Source of the DNA: Xenorhabdus innexi
GTDB taxonomy: Bacteria; Pseudomonadota; Gammaproteobacteria; Enterobacterales; Enterobacteriaceae
DNA length: 64,000 bases
Direction: 5' to 3'
Assembly: GCF_002632485.1 (NCBI RefSeq)
Contig: NZ_NIBU01000011.1
Span: 1 to 64,000 of the forward strand
Below are positions 1 to 7,841 of the stretch, in pieces. The position numbers and the translations under genes were made by a program. Numbering within the stretch: the first letter of the stretch is position 1; every line of letters begins with the position of its first letter. Under the pieces are notes generated by a model, which ran no database searches, had not been told where the DNA came from, and saw only the letters and a list, made by a program, of their open reading frames with translations.

Positions 1-150
1 CTCAGAGTTGGAGATAAATCTCGTGGCAAATCGATTAAATAAACGTCCTCGAAAAACGCGAGGTTATCAAACACCGAATGAGTTATTTAAAGGCATACCA
101 ACTCGTTTACTTCGTTCATAACGGTGTTGCACTTATTATGTGAATGCAAG
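1..150 (+). mobile_element. 3' end of an IS30-family insertion sequence (partial)
   Basis: Reading positions 2-121 gives the last 39 residues of a transposase and a TAA stop. The segment LNKRPRKTRGYQTPNELF is the typical C-terminal signature of IS30-family DDE transposases. The bases just after the stop (about 122-150, with GGTGTTGCACTTATTATGTG) resemble the terminal inverted repeat that closes many IS30-family elements, so the element probably ends near 145-150. The exact end and the target duplication cannot be set because the left half lies outside the window. It sits about 50 bases upstream of the otnI-like gene and may separate that gene from its original operon. Confidence 0.75.
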
Positions 151-196
151 TAATCAAAATAGTGAAAAATATTTATACTTAATATGATAAGGATTA

Positions 197-979
197 GTGG
201 TGTGTAAATTTTCAGCTAACTTGAGTACTATGTTTAACGAAGTTCCTTTTATTGAACGTTTTGCTCGGGCATCAGGAGCCGGATTTAAAGGTGTAGAATA
301 TTTATTTCCTTATTCTGAATCGGTTGAACGACTTACTGAATTATTACAGGAATACCAACTCTCTCAAGTATTATTTAATATGCCTGCGGGAAATTGGGCG
401 GATGGAAATAGAGGTTTTGCTTGTTTACCCGGACGTGAAAAAGAGTTTGCTGATGGAGTTTATAAGGCTTTGGAGTATGCTTTACCATTAAAATGTAAAC
501 AAATTCACGCTATGGCTGGAAAATTAGACGAACGATTTTCTTTAGAACAGCAGAAAGAATGTTTTATTGCTAATATCCAGTATGCCGCGGATATTATGGT
601 TAAATTTGATATAAATATATTAATTGAACCAATTAATATTTATGATATGCCAGGTTATTTTCTGACTAGGCAGGAACAGGCAGAGTCACTGCTAAAAGAC
701 ATTAACCGTAAAAATGTTCTTATCCAGTTAGACCTCTATCATTGTCAGATTATGGAAGGTAATTTATTACAAACCATAGAACGTATGTGGGGGAAATTTA
801 GCCATATCCAGATTGCTTCGGTTCCGGGACGCAATGAACCAGATATTGGCGAAATTAATTACTTCTGGCTGTTTAATAAACTAGATGAGATGGGTTATCA
901 AGGGTGGATTGGATGCGAGTATTATCCGACCCATTGTACAGAAACAGGGCTTGGGTGGTTGGTAAAAGCTCAATCATGA
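197..979 (+). CDS. otnI: Hydroxypyruvate isomerase family protein, probable 2-oxo-tetronate isomerase
   Basis: A 260-residue TIM-barrel sugar isomerase of the Hyi/OtnI (YgbM) family. Expected metal ligands are visible: E144 in LIEPIN, D179 in QLDLYH, Q205 in HIQIAS and E241 in GCEYYP. Family members interconvert 2-oxo and 3-oxo tetronates or hydroxypyruvate and tartronate semialdehyde. Length matches the family (about 258). Start is GTG at 197 or GTG at 200, both behind AAGGA at 188-192. The DeoR regulator and GntP permease that follow match E. coli ygbI and ygbN, which sit with otnI in the otn cluster, so the OtnI assignment is favoured over Hyi. The kinase, aldolase and dehydrogenase partners (otnK, otnC, ltnD) are not in the window; an IS30 end lies immediately upstream. 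Family certain, exact substrate inferred. Confidence 0.8.
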   Translation: MVCKFSANLSTMFNEVPFIERFARASGAGFKGVEYLFPYSESVERLTELLQEYQLSQVLFNMPAGNWADGNRGFACLPGREKEFADGVYKALEYALPLKCKQIHAMAGKLDERFSLEQQKECFIANIQYAADIMVKFDINILIEPINIYDMPGYFLTRQEQAESLLKDINRKNVLIQLDLYHCQIMEGNLLQTIERMWGKFSHIQIASVPGRNEPDIGEINYFWLFNKLDEMGYQGWIGCEYYPTHCTETGLGWLVKAQS

Positions 980-1007
980 TTATGTAGTGAATGTAGCAGG
1001 AGAGCTA

Positions 1008-1775
1008 ATGAGTCCTACAGAACGCAGAGATTTTATTTATCGCCACTTGCATGAACATCAAACGGTTCTTATCAGCCAGTTAGTTGAACTACTAAATGTT
1101 TCACATATGACTGTGAGGCGTGATATCCGTATTTTGGAAGAAGAAGGAAAAGTTGTTAGTGTTACAGGAGGAATTCAGCTAAATGATGCCATACGTCAAG
1201 AGCTACCATGGAGTGAAAAGGCACTTATCAATCATAGAAGTAAGAGAATCCTTGGTAAATATGCGGCTTCATTGGTGAAAGATGGTCAGGTGGTTTATTT
1301 AGATGCTGGAACCACAACATTTGAAATTGCTCAAAAGCTATCAGAACGTTTCAATTTAACTATTGTCACGAATGATTTTTCTATTACACAATATTTAATG
1401 GATAAACCACAGCTAAATTTATTTCATACCGGAGGGCTGGTCGATAAACGCAACTACTCTTGTGTTGGTAATAGTGCTGCAATGGTATTGCGTAATTTGA
1501 ATATAGATATTGCATTTATTAGTACTAGTTCATGGGATCTTGAACATGGCATTTCTACTCCTCATGAAGAAAAAGTTTTTGTAAAACAAACACTATTGGA
1601 AATTTCACGTAGGAACATATTGATTTCAGATAGTAGTAAGTATGGTAAATATGGTATGTTTCGCGTTTGTTCGCTTTCCAATTTGAATGACATCATATGT
1701 GATGAGAAATTGCCATTATTAGTACGGCAACAATTACAGGAATTAAATCTAAATTTACACATTGTCAATGTATAG
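1008..1775 (+). CDS. DeoR-family transcriptional regulator
   Basis: A 255-residue repressor with an N-terminal DeoR helix-turn-helix (about residues 15-45, LLNVSHMTVRRDIRILEEEG) and a C-terminal sugar-phosphate sensing DeoRC domain carrying the YLDAGTTT motif. An in-frame GTG at 987 would add seven residues, but ATG 1008 has a good ribosome site (GGAG at 999-1002) and matches the usual N-terminus beginning close to RRDFI. It follows otnI by 28 bases and precedes the permease, so it is probably the local regulator of four-carbon acid-sugar use, equivalent to E. coli YgbI. The effector is not deducible. Confidence 0.85.
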   Translation: MSPTERRDFIYRHLHEHQTVLISQLVELLNVSHMTVRRDIRILEEEGKVVSVTGGIQLNDAIRQELPWSEKALINHRSKRILGKYAASLVKDGQVVYLDAGTTTFEIAQKLSERFNLTIVTNDFSITQYLMDKPQLNLFHTGGLVDKRNYSCVGNSAAMVLRNLNIDIAFISTSSWDLEHGISTPHEEKVFVKQTLLEISRRNILISDSSKYGKYGMFRVCSLSNLNDIICDEKLPLLVRQQLQELNLNLHIVNV

Positions 1776-1881
1776 ATACTGTAAAAATAATATCTTATTT
1801 AGCATAAGAACTTTATATGATGGTAAATAATTTTATGATTTTAGCTTGCGTTAATTAAGGTTTTATATGGCTAGGTTATTT

Positions 1882-1901
1882 AGTGATGATAGTTTATCAC
1901 T
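1882..1901. promoter_or_regulatory. Inverted repeat upstream of the permease genes, possible operator
   Basis: AGTGAT and ATCACT face each other across eight bases. It lies between the DeoR-type regulator and the truncated gntP copy. DeoR-family proteins bind inverted repeats, so this is a candidate operator, but nothing in the sequence ties the protein to this site. Confidence 0.3.
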
Positions 1902-1922
1902 GATAATAAATTTAATTCTTTG

Positions 1923-2122
1923 GTGGATTATATTCCAATGATTGGATTGAAAATATCTATATTCACTCTGTTTTTTTTAATTTTATGCACTCGCATCCAT
2001 GTATTAATTGTGATGTTAGTTTCTACAATAATTACAGGTGGATTAACCATCGCCCGTACTGTTTCTGTGATTGGTAAAGGATTTGGTTCAACTTTGGGTA
2101 GTACGGGTATTGTAATCAATCA
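1923..2122 (+). pseudogene. Truncated N-terminal copy of a GntP-family permease
   Basis: The frame starting GTG-GAT-TAT (1923) encodes about 66 residues that align closely with the first 70 residues of the intact permease downstream: both carry MVD-YIP at the start, TRIHVL, GKGFG or AKGFG, and TLG--GIVI. The copy lacks two residues in the middle, has no ATG at the equivalent start, and loses homology after GIVI, exactly where the intact gene continues with GLGSMMGR. The frame then runs into unrelated sequence to a stop at 2285. It is more AT-rich than the intact gene, so this looks like an old diverged paralogue cut short rather than a recent duplication. Confidence 0.75.
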
Positions 2123-2131
2123 CAGTGGCGC

Positions 2132-2284
2132 TCACATAGAGCGCTTTTCCTTTTGCAAATTCTCTAAATATTCCCCTGTTACCTTAATCAATACTTCAAT
2201 TTTTGATAAATCAGCTTTGACACTGCTTGTAACGAAAGCTTTGTCCGGCATACCATGCACATTTATCGCCAATAATACAGATTG
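2132..2284 (-). pseudogene. Possible C-terminal gene relic of unknown family
   Basis: On the minus strand an open frame of about 50 residues ends at TGA (2132-2134), with segments VLLAINVHGMPDKAFV and KIEVLIKVTGEYLENLQK. The composition and amphipathic look are those of a real protein end, but it has no start of its own and at its upstream side it abuts the intact permease. I do not recognise the family. It fills the space between the truncated and intact gntP copies and may mark the rearrangement that truncated the first copy. Confidence 0.3.
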
Positions 2285-2296
2285 AAACGGGGTTTT

Positions 2297-3676
2297 ATGG
2301 TTGATTTTTACATTCCAGTTATTGGATTGGGAGTGGCGGTATTTTCGCTGATTTTTCTGGTCTTACGTACGCGTATTCATGTGCTTGTTGCTATGTTAAT
2401 TGCTGCGGTTATTGCGGGAGTTTCTGGTGGTTTAAGCCTGAACCATGTTGTTGAAGTTATTGCCAAAGGGTTTGGTACGACATTAGGTAATATTGGCATA
2501 GTGATTGGGCTGGGAAGCATGATGGGGCGGATCTTGGAAGCCTCTGGAGCAACAGAACAAATCGCCTATAGTCTGATCAAATGGCTGGGTAAACGGCGTG
2601 AAGAATGGGCACTGGCAATTACCGGTTATATTGTCAGCATTCCTATATTTGTGAACTCGGCTTTTATCATCCTTTATCCTTTGGTAAAAGCGTTAGCGAA
2701 AAAAGGTAAGCGCAATGTATTAACATTGGGTGTGGCATTAGCCGGAGGGTTAGTGGTAACTCACCATATTGTCCCTCCGACGCCGGGGCCGCTTGGTGTC
2801 GCCGGAATATTTGGGGTAAGTGTCGGTAAAGTCATGTTGGTGGGGATGATTCTGGCAATCCCGTGTGTTATTGGCATCACCTGTTATGCAAAGTGGCTGG
2901 AGACTAAATACCCTGAATACCAGCTTGTGGAGGCAGAAGAAAATCTGGAAAAAATTCACCAGCAATATATGGAGGAAAAAGCCAATAAACCTTTGCCGGG
3001 CCTGTTTATTTCTCTTTTACCCATTGTTGTACCTATTGTTCTCATTTTTACCAGTGTTATCAATGGTCTGTTATTGAAAACTGAATTGTTTGCAGGAAAG
3101 GACGATAATCTTTACTTTCAGGTTTTTAATTTTCTTGGATCACCCATTATTGCTCTGGCGATAAGTGTATTACTGGCGATTTATAAACTGATGCCAAGTG
3201 TCAGTAAACACGAGGTAATAGAACATTTAGAAGCCGGTTTGCAGACGGTAGGAATCATTTTATTGGTATCGGGAGCGGGAGGAGCATTAGGGGCCGTATT
3301 AAATGAAGGTTCAACCGGAACAATAGTGGCACAATATGTTGCCAGCCTGCCGATAACACCCGTCCTGATCCCGTTTATCATTGCAACATTAATACGCATC
3401 ATTCAAGGCTCAGGTACTGTAGCCATGATAACAGCAGCATCAATTTCTGCACCTGTTATCAAACAGATACCAGATATTAATATGTTGGTAGCCGCTCAGG
3501 CTGCAATGGTTGGGACACTGTTTTTCAGCTATTTTAATGACTGTTTTTTCTGGGTGGTGAACAGGATGATGGGAATTCAGGATGTGAAAAAACAGGTGAT
3601 CATCTGGTCTGTTCCGACAACAATTGCGTGGGGAATCGGGCTGTGTGGCATATTACTGCTTAATCTCATTATGTAA
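2297..3676 (+). CDS. GntP-family gluconate/sugar-acid:H+ symporter
   Basis: A 459-residue inner membrane transporter with many hydrophobic segments and GntP-family signatures: GLGSMMGRILE near residue 75, the VPPTPGPLGVAGIF loop near residue 160, and a C-terminal SYFNDCFFWVVNR segment. The GntP family moves gluconate and related sugar acids. Its position next to otnI and a DeoR regulator makes it the counterpart of E. coli YgbN, so a four-carbon acid sugar is the likely cargo; this is inference. ATG 2297 is chosen over TTG 2282 because the protein then begins MVDFYIP like the truncated upstream copy, with a G-rich ribosome site ahead. Confidence 0.88.
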   Translation: MVDFYIPVIGLGVAVFSLIFLVLRTRIHVLVAMLIAAVIAGVSGGLSLNHVVEVIAKGFGTTLGNIGIVIGLGSMMGRILEASGATEQIAYSLIKWLGKRREEWALAITGYIVSIPIFVNSAFIILYPLVKALAKKGKRNVLTLGVALAGGLVVTHHIVPPTPGPLGVAGIFGVSVGKVMLVGMILAIPCVIGITCYAKWLETKYPEYQLVEAEENLEKIHQQYMEEKANKPLPGLFISLLPIVVPIVLIFTSVINGLLLKTELFAGKDDNLYFQVFNFLGSPIIALAISVLLAIYKLMPSVSKHEVIEHLEAGLQTVGIILLVSGAGGALGAVLNEGSTGTIVAQYVASLPITPVLIPFIIATLIRIIQGSGTVAMITAASISAPVIKQIPDINMLVAAQAAMVGTLFFSYFNDCFFWVVNRMMGIQDVKKQVIIWSVPTTIAWGIGLCGILLLNLIM

Positions 3677-3687
3677 TTGTTTCAATT

Positions 3688-3709
3688 GTGCTCAGAAAGG
3701 GCACTTTTT
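3688..3709 (+). terminator. Probable terminator after the gntP permease
   Basis: GTGC (3688-3691) and GCAC (3701-3704) form a short stem followed by five T. The stem is only four pairs, so termination strength is uncertain. Confidence 0.4.
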
Positions 3710-3774
3710 GTGACTGCTCTTCGAATATTGTTTCTGTTTCAGCTTTATACTTACATTGTTATTTATAGATATAA

Positions 3775-3879
3775 AAATGTGATTTTTATCACGTTTTAAT
3801 GTATGTATTTCTTTGCAAATTCAACTAAGTGTGACTTTTATCATTAAAAGATGTCAGAGTATTCACTAGATTTAGGTAT
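3775..3879 (+). promoter_or_regulatory. udp promoter with two CRP sites (CytR-type arrangement)
   Basis: Two CRP-like sites are visible: TGTGA-N6-TCACG at 3778-3793 and TGTGA-N6-TCATT at 3830-3845. Their centres are 52 bases apart, the spacing used in E. coli CRP/CytR promoters such as deoP2, where CytR binds between two CRP dimers. If the second site sits at -41.5, transcription would start near 3879, with TAGATT (3867-3872) as the -10 box. The TTTGCAAATTCAAC stretch between the sites is a plausible CytR target but I cannot score it. Confidence 0.7.
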
Positions 3880-3919
3880 TTTTATTTGGATTTTTAATTA
3901 TTCCCGCTGAGGAGCCAAT

Positions 3920-4675
3920 ATGTCTGATGTATTTCACTTAGGTATCACCAAAAACGACTTACAGGGTGCAACTCTGGCTATTGTTCCGGGTGATCCTGGT
4001 CGTGTTGAGAAGATTGCAAGATTGATGGATAACCCGGTTCATCTGGCTTCCCATCGTGAATTTACAACATGGCGTGCAGAGATTGACGGTAAACCTGTTG
4101 TTGTCTGCTCAACAGGCATAGGCGGCCCGTCAACATCAATTGTGGTAGAAGAGCTGGCTCAGTTAGGTGTGCGTACATTCCTGCGTATTGGGACAACCGG
4201 CGCGATTCAGGCAAATATCAATGTTGGTGATGTGCTGGTAACAACCGCTGCGGTTCGTCTGGATGGTGCCAGTCTGCATTTTGCGCCGATGGAGTTTCCG
4301 GCAGTGGCTGATTTTGAGTGTACTAATGCCCTGTATGCCGCAGCAAATGCATCAGGCTCCGTAACTCATGTTGGTGTGACAGCTTCTTCTGATACGTTCT
4401 ATCCGGGACAGGAACGTTATGATACCTATTCTGGTCGCGTTGTTCGCCGTTTTCAGGGCTCCATGAAAGAATGGCAGGAAATGGGCGTAATGAACTTTGA
4501 AATGGAGTCAGCAACTTTATTAACAATGTGTGCAAGTCAGGGGTTGCGTGCTGGTATGGTCGCCGGTGTGATCGTTAACCGCACCCAACAGGAAATTCCC
4601 GATGTTGAATTGTTGAAGAAAACTGAACGTAATGCATTAGGCATTGTTGTCGATGCGGCTCGTCGTCTGTTGTAA
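3920..4675 (+). CDS. udp: Uridine phosphorylase
   Basis: A 251-residue cytosolic enzyme that splits uridine with phosphate into uracil and ribose 1-phosphate for pyrimidine salvage. It is nearly colinear with E. coli Udp (253 residues): phosphate loop [48 protein letters not shown] and the substrate-binding [10 protein letters not shown] are all present. A strong ribosome site (GAGGAG) precedes ATG 3920. It appears to be a single-gene unit controlled by the two-CRP promoter upstream and followed by a GC-rich hairpin. Confidence 0.97.
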   Translation: MSDVFHLGITKNDLQGATLAIVPGDPGRVEKIARLMDNPVHLASHREFTTWRAEIDGKPVVVCSTGIGGPSTSIVVEELAQLGVRTFLRIGTTGAIQANINVGDVLVTTAAVRLDGASLHFAPMEFPAVADFECTNALYAAANASGSVTHVGVTASSDTFYPGQERYDTYSGRVVRRFQGSMKEWQEMGVMNFEMESATLLTMCASQGLRAGMVAGVIVNRTQQEIPDVELLKKTERNALGIVVDAARRLL

Positions 4676-4688
4676 TTGCTGAAATCAT

Positions 4689-4708
4689 GGGCCGGAATTC
4701 TCTGGCCC
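4689..4708 (+). terminator. GC-rich hairpin after udp
   Basis: GGGCC (4689-4693) pairs with GGCCC (4704-4708). No T tract follows directly, so it may act as a 3' stabilising hairpin rather than an intrinsic terminator. Confidence 0.45.
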
Positions 4709-4843
4709 GATCACCTGAACTTTCTGTTTTCTTTACTTCCTTTCATTCTAAAATCTGATAATGTCCTAACATTTTGTATTAAAGATAGTTTGTGTTAACA
4801 ATAAACTGTCTCATCGTATATTAATTTCAATAAAAGAGTGATT

Positions 4844-5626
4844 ATGACCACAACATTTATATCCCATCCTTCATTACTTCCTTTGAATGGCGGTATTAAC
4901 TTCCGCGATTTAGGCAACAGAACACTGAGTAATGGTTCTAAGATCAAGTCAGGTTTGTTATTTCGTTCAGGCTCTCTGGATATGTTGACTGATAACGATC
5001 AGGTGTTCTTGGCTGAACAGAACCTTTTTCAGATCATCGACTACCGCGATAGCAGTGAAATTGAGGACAGGCCGGATCAAGTATGGGGTGGTGCGAGTTA
5101 TTATCATGCTCCCGCGAATCCGCTTTCCAAAGAGGTTGATGCCAATTTGGACAGACTGAGTCATGAAGCATTGGAACAGTTTGATGCCAAAGATTTTATG
5201 TCGCGGTTATATCAATTGCTGCCAATTAACAATCCGGCTTATAAAACATTAGCCAGTTTATTGCTACAGCCGGAAAAAGGTGGAATTGTACAACATTGTG
5301 CTGTTGGTAAAGACAGAACAGGAGTCGGTTCTGCTTTGGTATTGTTTGCTCTGGGGGCAGATCTGGATACGGTAATGGAAGATTATCTGGTGACTAATCT
5401 TACTCTGGCACCGCATCGTGAATATTTATTAAATAAGTATGCAAAAACCATGAGTGATAGTTTGATTGAGAAAATGTCTTATGTATTTTCAGTCAGAGAA
5501 GAGTTTTTAATGACAGCGCTGAACAGTATTAATCAACATTATGGCAGTGTCGATATCTGGTTGGAAAAAGACGTAGGGCTTGATATGGCAGCCCGTGATA
5601 AATTGCAGAACTATTTTCTTGAGTAA
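4844..5626 (+). CDS. Tyrosine-protein phosphatase (Y_phosphatase3 / IphP-type)
   Basis: A 260-residue cysteine phosphatase. It has the NFRDLG motif at residues 19-24, DYRDSSE near 66-72, and the catalytic P-loop HCAVGKDRTG at 151-160 (nucleophile C152, R158). The lysine in the P-loop is typical of the MptpB/LipA-like bacterial group, whose members can hydrolyse phosphotyrosine and in some cases phosphoinositides. No signal peptide is seen. ATG 4844 is preferred over GTG 4838. The gene stands alone between udp and a DedA gene, a spot without such a gene in E. coli, so it is accessory here. Its substrate is unknown. Confidence 0.85.
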   Translation: MTTTFISHPSLLPLNGGINFRDLGNRTLSNGSKIKSGLLFRSGSLDMLTDNDQVFLAEQNLFQIIDYRDSSEIEDRPDQVWGGASYYHAPANPLSKEVDANLDRLSHEALEQFDAKDFMSRLYQLLPINNPAYKTLASLLLQPEKGGIVQHCAVGKDRTGVGSALVLFALGADLDTVMEDYLVTNLTLAPHREYLLNKYAKTMSDSLIEKMSYVFSVREEFLMTALNSINQHYGSVDIWLEKDVGLDMAARDKLQNYFLE

Positions 5627-5735
5627 AAAATTTCTTGAACAAATCCATTTTGTTGGCGTAAAGAAAAGCAAGGTTAGTATCAGTTTATTGAATTATTGCT
5701 AACCTGAAATCCAGTAAAAAAATAATACAGGAAAG

Positions 5736-6272
5736 ATGAATGTGAGCTTGCATGAAGTCATTGAAGTAATTATCAACTTTGTAAAAAATCATGAAGCATG
5801 GGCAATTCCCATTATTTTCCTGCTGGCTTTTGGGGAATCTCTGGCATTTATTTCCCTATTACTGCCTGCCACGATTATCCTGTTAGGGTTGGGTGCACTG
5901 ATTGGCGAAAGCGGGTTAAATTTCTGGCCGATATGGATAGCCGCAGCAGCAGGCGCATTCTTTGGTGATTGGGTTTCTTATCTGTTTGGTTATCATTTCA
6001 AGGAAAATGTCGGCAAAATGTGGCCTCTTTCACGCCATCCGCAAACATTGGTGCGTGGCCATCAATTCTTTGAGCGTTGGGGAATATGGGGTATTTTCAT
6101 TGGCCGTTTTTTTGGCCCTTTAAGAGCAGCAGTCCCTCTGGTTGCGGGGATTTGTGCTATGCCACAACGTCATTTCCAGCTGGCTAATTTTGCTTCGGCA
6201 CTGATTTGGGCATTTGGTATTTTAGCGCCGGGAGCTTTCGGTATACGCTGGTTGGCGGAATGGATGGGGTAA
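5736..6272 (+). CDS. DedA-family inner membrane protein
   Basis: A 178-residue protein with four or five hydrophobic segments and the DedA (SNARE-associated, PF09335) signatures: the re-entrant E-SLAFISLLLPA motif near residue 30, GDWVSY near 80, and FIGRFFGPLRAAVPLVAGI near 120. DedA proteins are linked to membrane homeostasis, and some recycle undecaprenyl phosphate or other lipid carriers across the membrane. The conserved acidic and arginine residues are present. Which E. coli paralogue it corresponds to is unclear. It is followed by rmuC after 128 bases. Confidence 0.85.
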   Translation: MNVSLHEVIEVIINFVKNHEAWAIPIIFLLAFGESLAFISLLLPATIILLGLGALIGESGLNFWPIWIAAAAGAFFGDWVSYLFGYHFKENVGKMWPLSRHPQTLVRGHQFFERWGIWGIFIGRFFGPLRAAVPLVAGICAMPQRHFQLANFASALIWAFGILAPGAFGIRWLAEWMG

Positions 6273-6400
6273 TTGCGAGCCGCTTTGCAAACTGAAATAA
6301 ATCCTGTAAACAAGCTGGACATCTATACAGCCTCTATTTAACTTACATTAAGGTCAGTCATTAAGCACAGGCGTTGGTGTAATGTGAATGGGGTTTATAG

Positions 6401-7765
6401 ATGGATATTCATTGGTTATATGTGTTAATTGGTGGCTTAAGTGGGCTATTGTGTGGCGGGATCTTTGTCTGGTTTTCTGTTCATCAGCGTATTCAATACA
6501 AAGAAAGGGAGTTGCGTGAATTGTACAGCCAGCTTGCTGTCAGTCATGAAAAACTGGAGCAGTCCCATTATTGGCGTACTGAATGCGAACAATTAAATCA
6601 GGAATTGCTTGCCCAGCGTGAAATCAACAGCGTACAGGAAGTTGAGTTGCGTGAATTGAGCATCCGACTTGAAGAAAGCAGGTTGGCAGCTGAAGAAAAG
6701 CAACGCCTTTTGATCAATAGTGAACAGCGCCTGAATGCTCAATTTGAGAGTCTCGGCAATCGTATTTTTGAACAAAACCGACGTCGTACCGATGAATATA
6801 GCCGCCAAAGTCTCAATGACCTGCTTGTGCCATTCCGTGAACAGTTGGAAGGATTTCGTCGTCAGGTTCAGGATAGTTTTGGGCAGGAAGCTCGTGAACG
6901 TCATACGTTAACTCATGAAATCCGCAATCTTCAGCAGCTTAATGCCCAAATGGCAAAAGAAGCGCTTAATCTGACAAAAGCCCTGAAAGGAGATAATAAA
7001 ATACAGGGTAACTGGGGAGAAATGATATTAACGCGTGTTCTTGAAGCATCCGGCTTACGTGAAGGCCATGAGTTTCATACTCAGGTCAATATTAAAAATG
7101 ACAGCAGTGAGCGCTTTCAACCTGACGTTATTGTGCATCTACCGCAAAGAAAAGATGTCATTATTGATGCCAAAATGTCACTGGTCGCTTATGAGCGTTA
7201 TTTTAATAGTGATGATGAAACAGAGCAGGCTCAGGCATTACAGGAGCACATTAACTCCATAAGAGGGCATATTCGGGGGCTAGGACGTAAAAATTATCAG
7301 CAATTACCGGGGCTGCGCTCGCTGGATTATGTGCTGATGTTTGTCCCGGTTGAGGCTGCTTATCTGGTCGCACTGAATCAGGCTCCAGAGATACTCGATG
7401 AGGCGCTGAAACATAATATTATGCTGGTCAGCCCGTCAACATTGCTGGTGGCTGTGCGCACTATTAATAATCTCTGGCGCTATGAATATCAAAGCCAGAA
7501 TGCTCGTCTGATTGCGGATAGAGCGGCCAGAATGTATGACAAAATGCGCCTGTTTGTGGATGATATGCAGGGATTAGGGCAAAGCCTCAGTAAAGCACAG
7601 GCGAGTTATCATCTTGCGATGAAAAAACTGGCAGAAGGAAAGGGGAATCTCATTAGTCAGGCGGAAGGGTTTCGCGGTTTAGGTGTGGACATCAAACGCT
7701 CTATTGATTCACAGCTTATTGATAAATCTTTCCAATCGTTACCAGCCAATGAGCATACACAGTAG
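6401..7765 (+). CDS. rmuC: DNA recombination protein RmuC
   Basis: A 454-residue protein of the RmuC family (E. coli 475). It has an N-terminal membrane anchor (residues 5-27), a long coiled coil (about 30-190) and the nuclease-like core, with GNWGEMIL, VIIDAKMSL and YVLMFVPVEAAY. RmuC limits inversions at short inverted repeats; its endonuclease-like fold is inferred from the DAK motif. The order udp ... rmuC-ubiE is as in E. coli. Confidence 0.95.
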   Translation: MDIHWLYVLIGGLSGLLCGGIFVWFSVHQRIQYKERELRELYSQLAVSHEKLEQSHYWRTECEQLNQELLAQREINSVQEVELRELSIRLEESRLAAEEKQRLLINSEQRLNAQFESLGNRIFEQNRRRTDEYSRQSLNDLLVPFREQLEGFRRQVQDSFGQEARERHTLTHEIRNLQQLNAQMAKEALNLTKALKGDNKIQGNWGEMILTRVLEASGLREGHEFHTQVNIKNDSSERFQPDVIVHLPQRKDVIIDAKMSLVAYERYFNSDDETEQAQALQEHINSIRGHIRGLGRKNYQQLPGLRSLDYVLMFVPVEAAYLVALNQAPEILDEALKHNIMLVSPSTLLVAVRTINNLWRYEYQSQNARLIADRAARMYDKMRLFVDDMQGLGQSLSKAQASYHLAMKKLAEGKGNLISQAEGFRGLGVDIKRSIDSQLIDKSFQSLPANEHTQ

Positions 7766-7783
7766 ATTTTTCCGGATAGGGTT

Positions 7784-7814
7784 TTGTCGGAAAGGCTGGT
7801 AAACTTGCTATAAT
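7784..7814 (+). promoter_or_regulatory. Probable ubiE promoter (extended -10)
   Basis: TGCTATAAT (7806-7814) is a perfect extended -10 element; the closest -35 is TTGTCG at 7784-7789, 19 bases away. This places transcription start about 20 bases before the ubiE ATG and suggests ubiE-ubiJ-ubiB starts here rather than reading through from rmuC. Confidence 0.55.
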
Positions 7815-7841
7815 TTTTTGAATGAAAAGCGGACAAATAAC

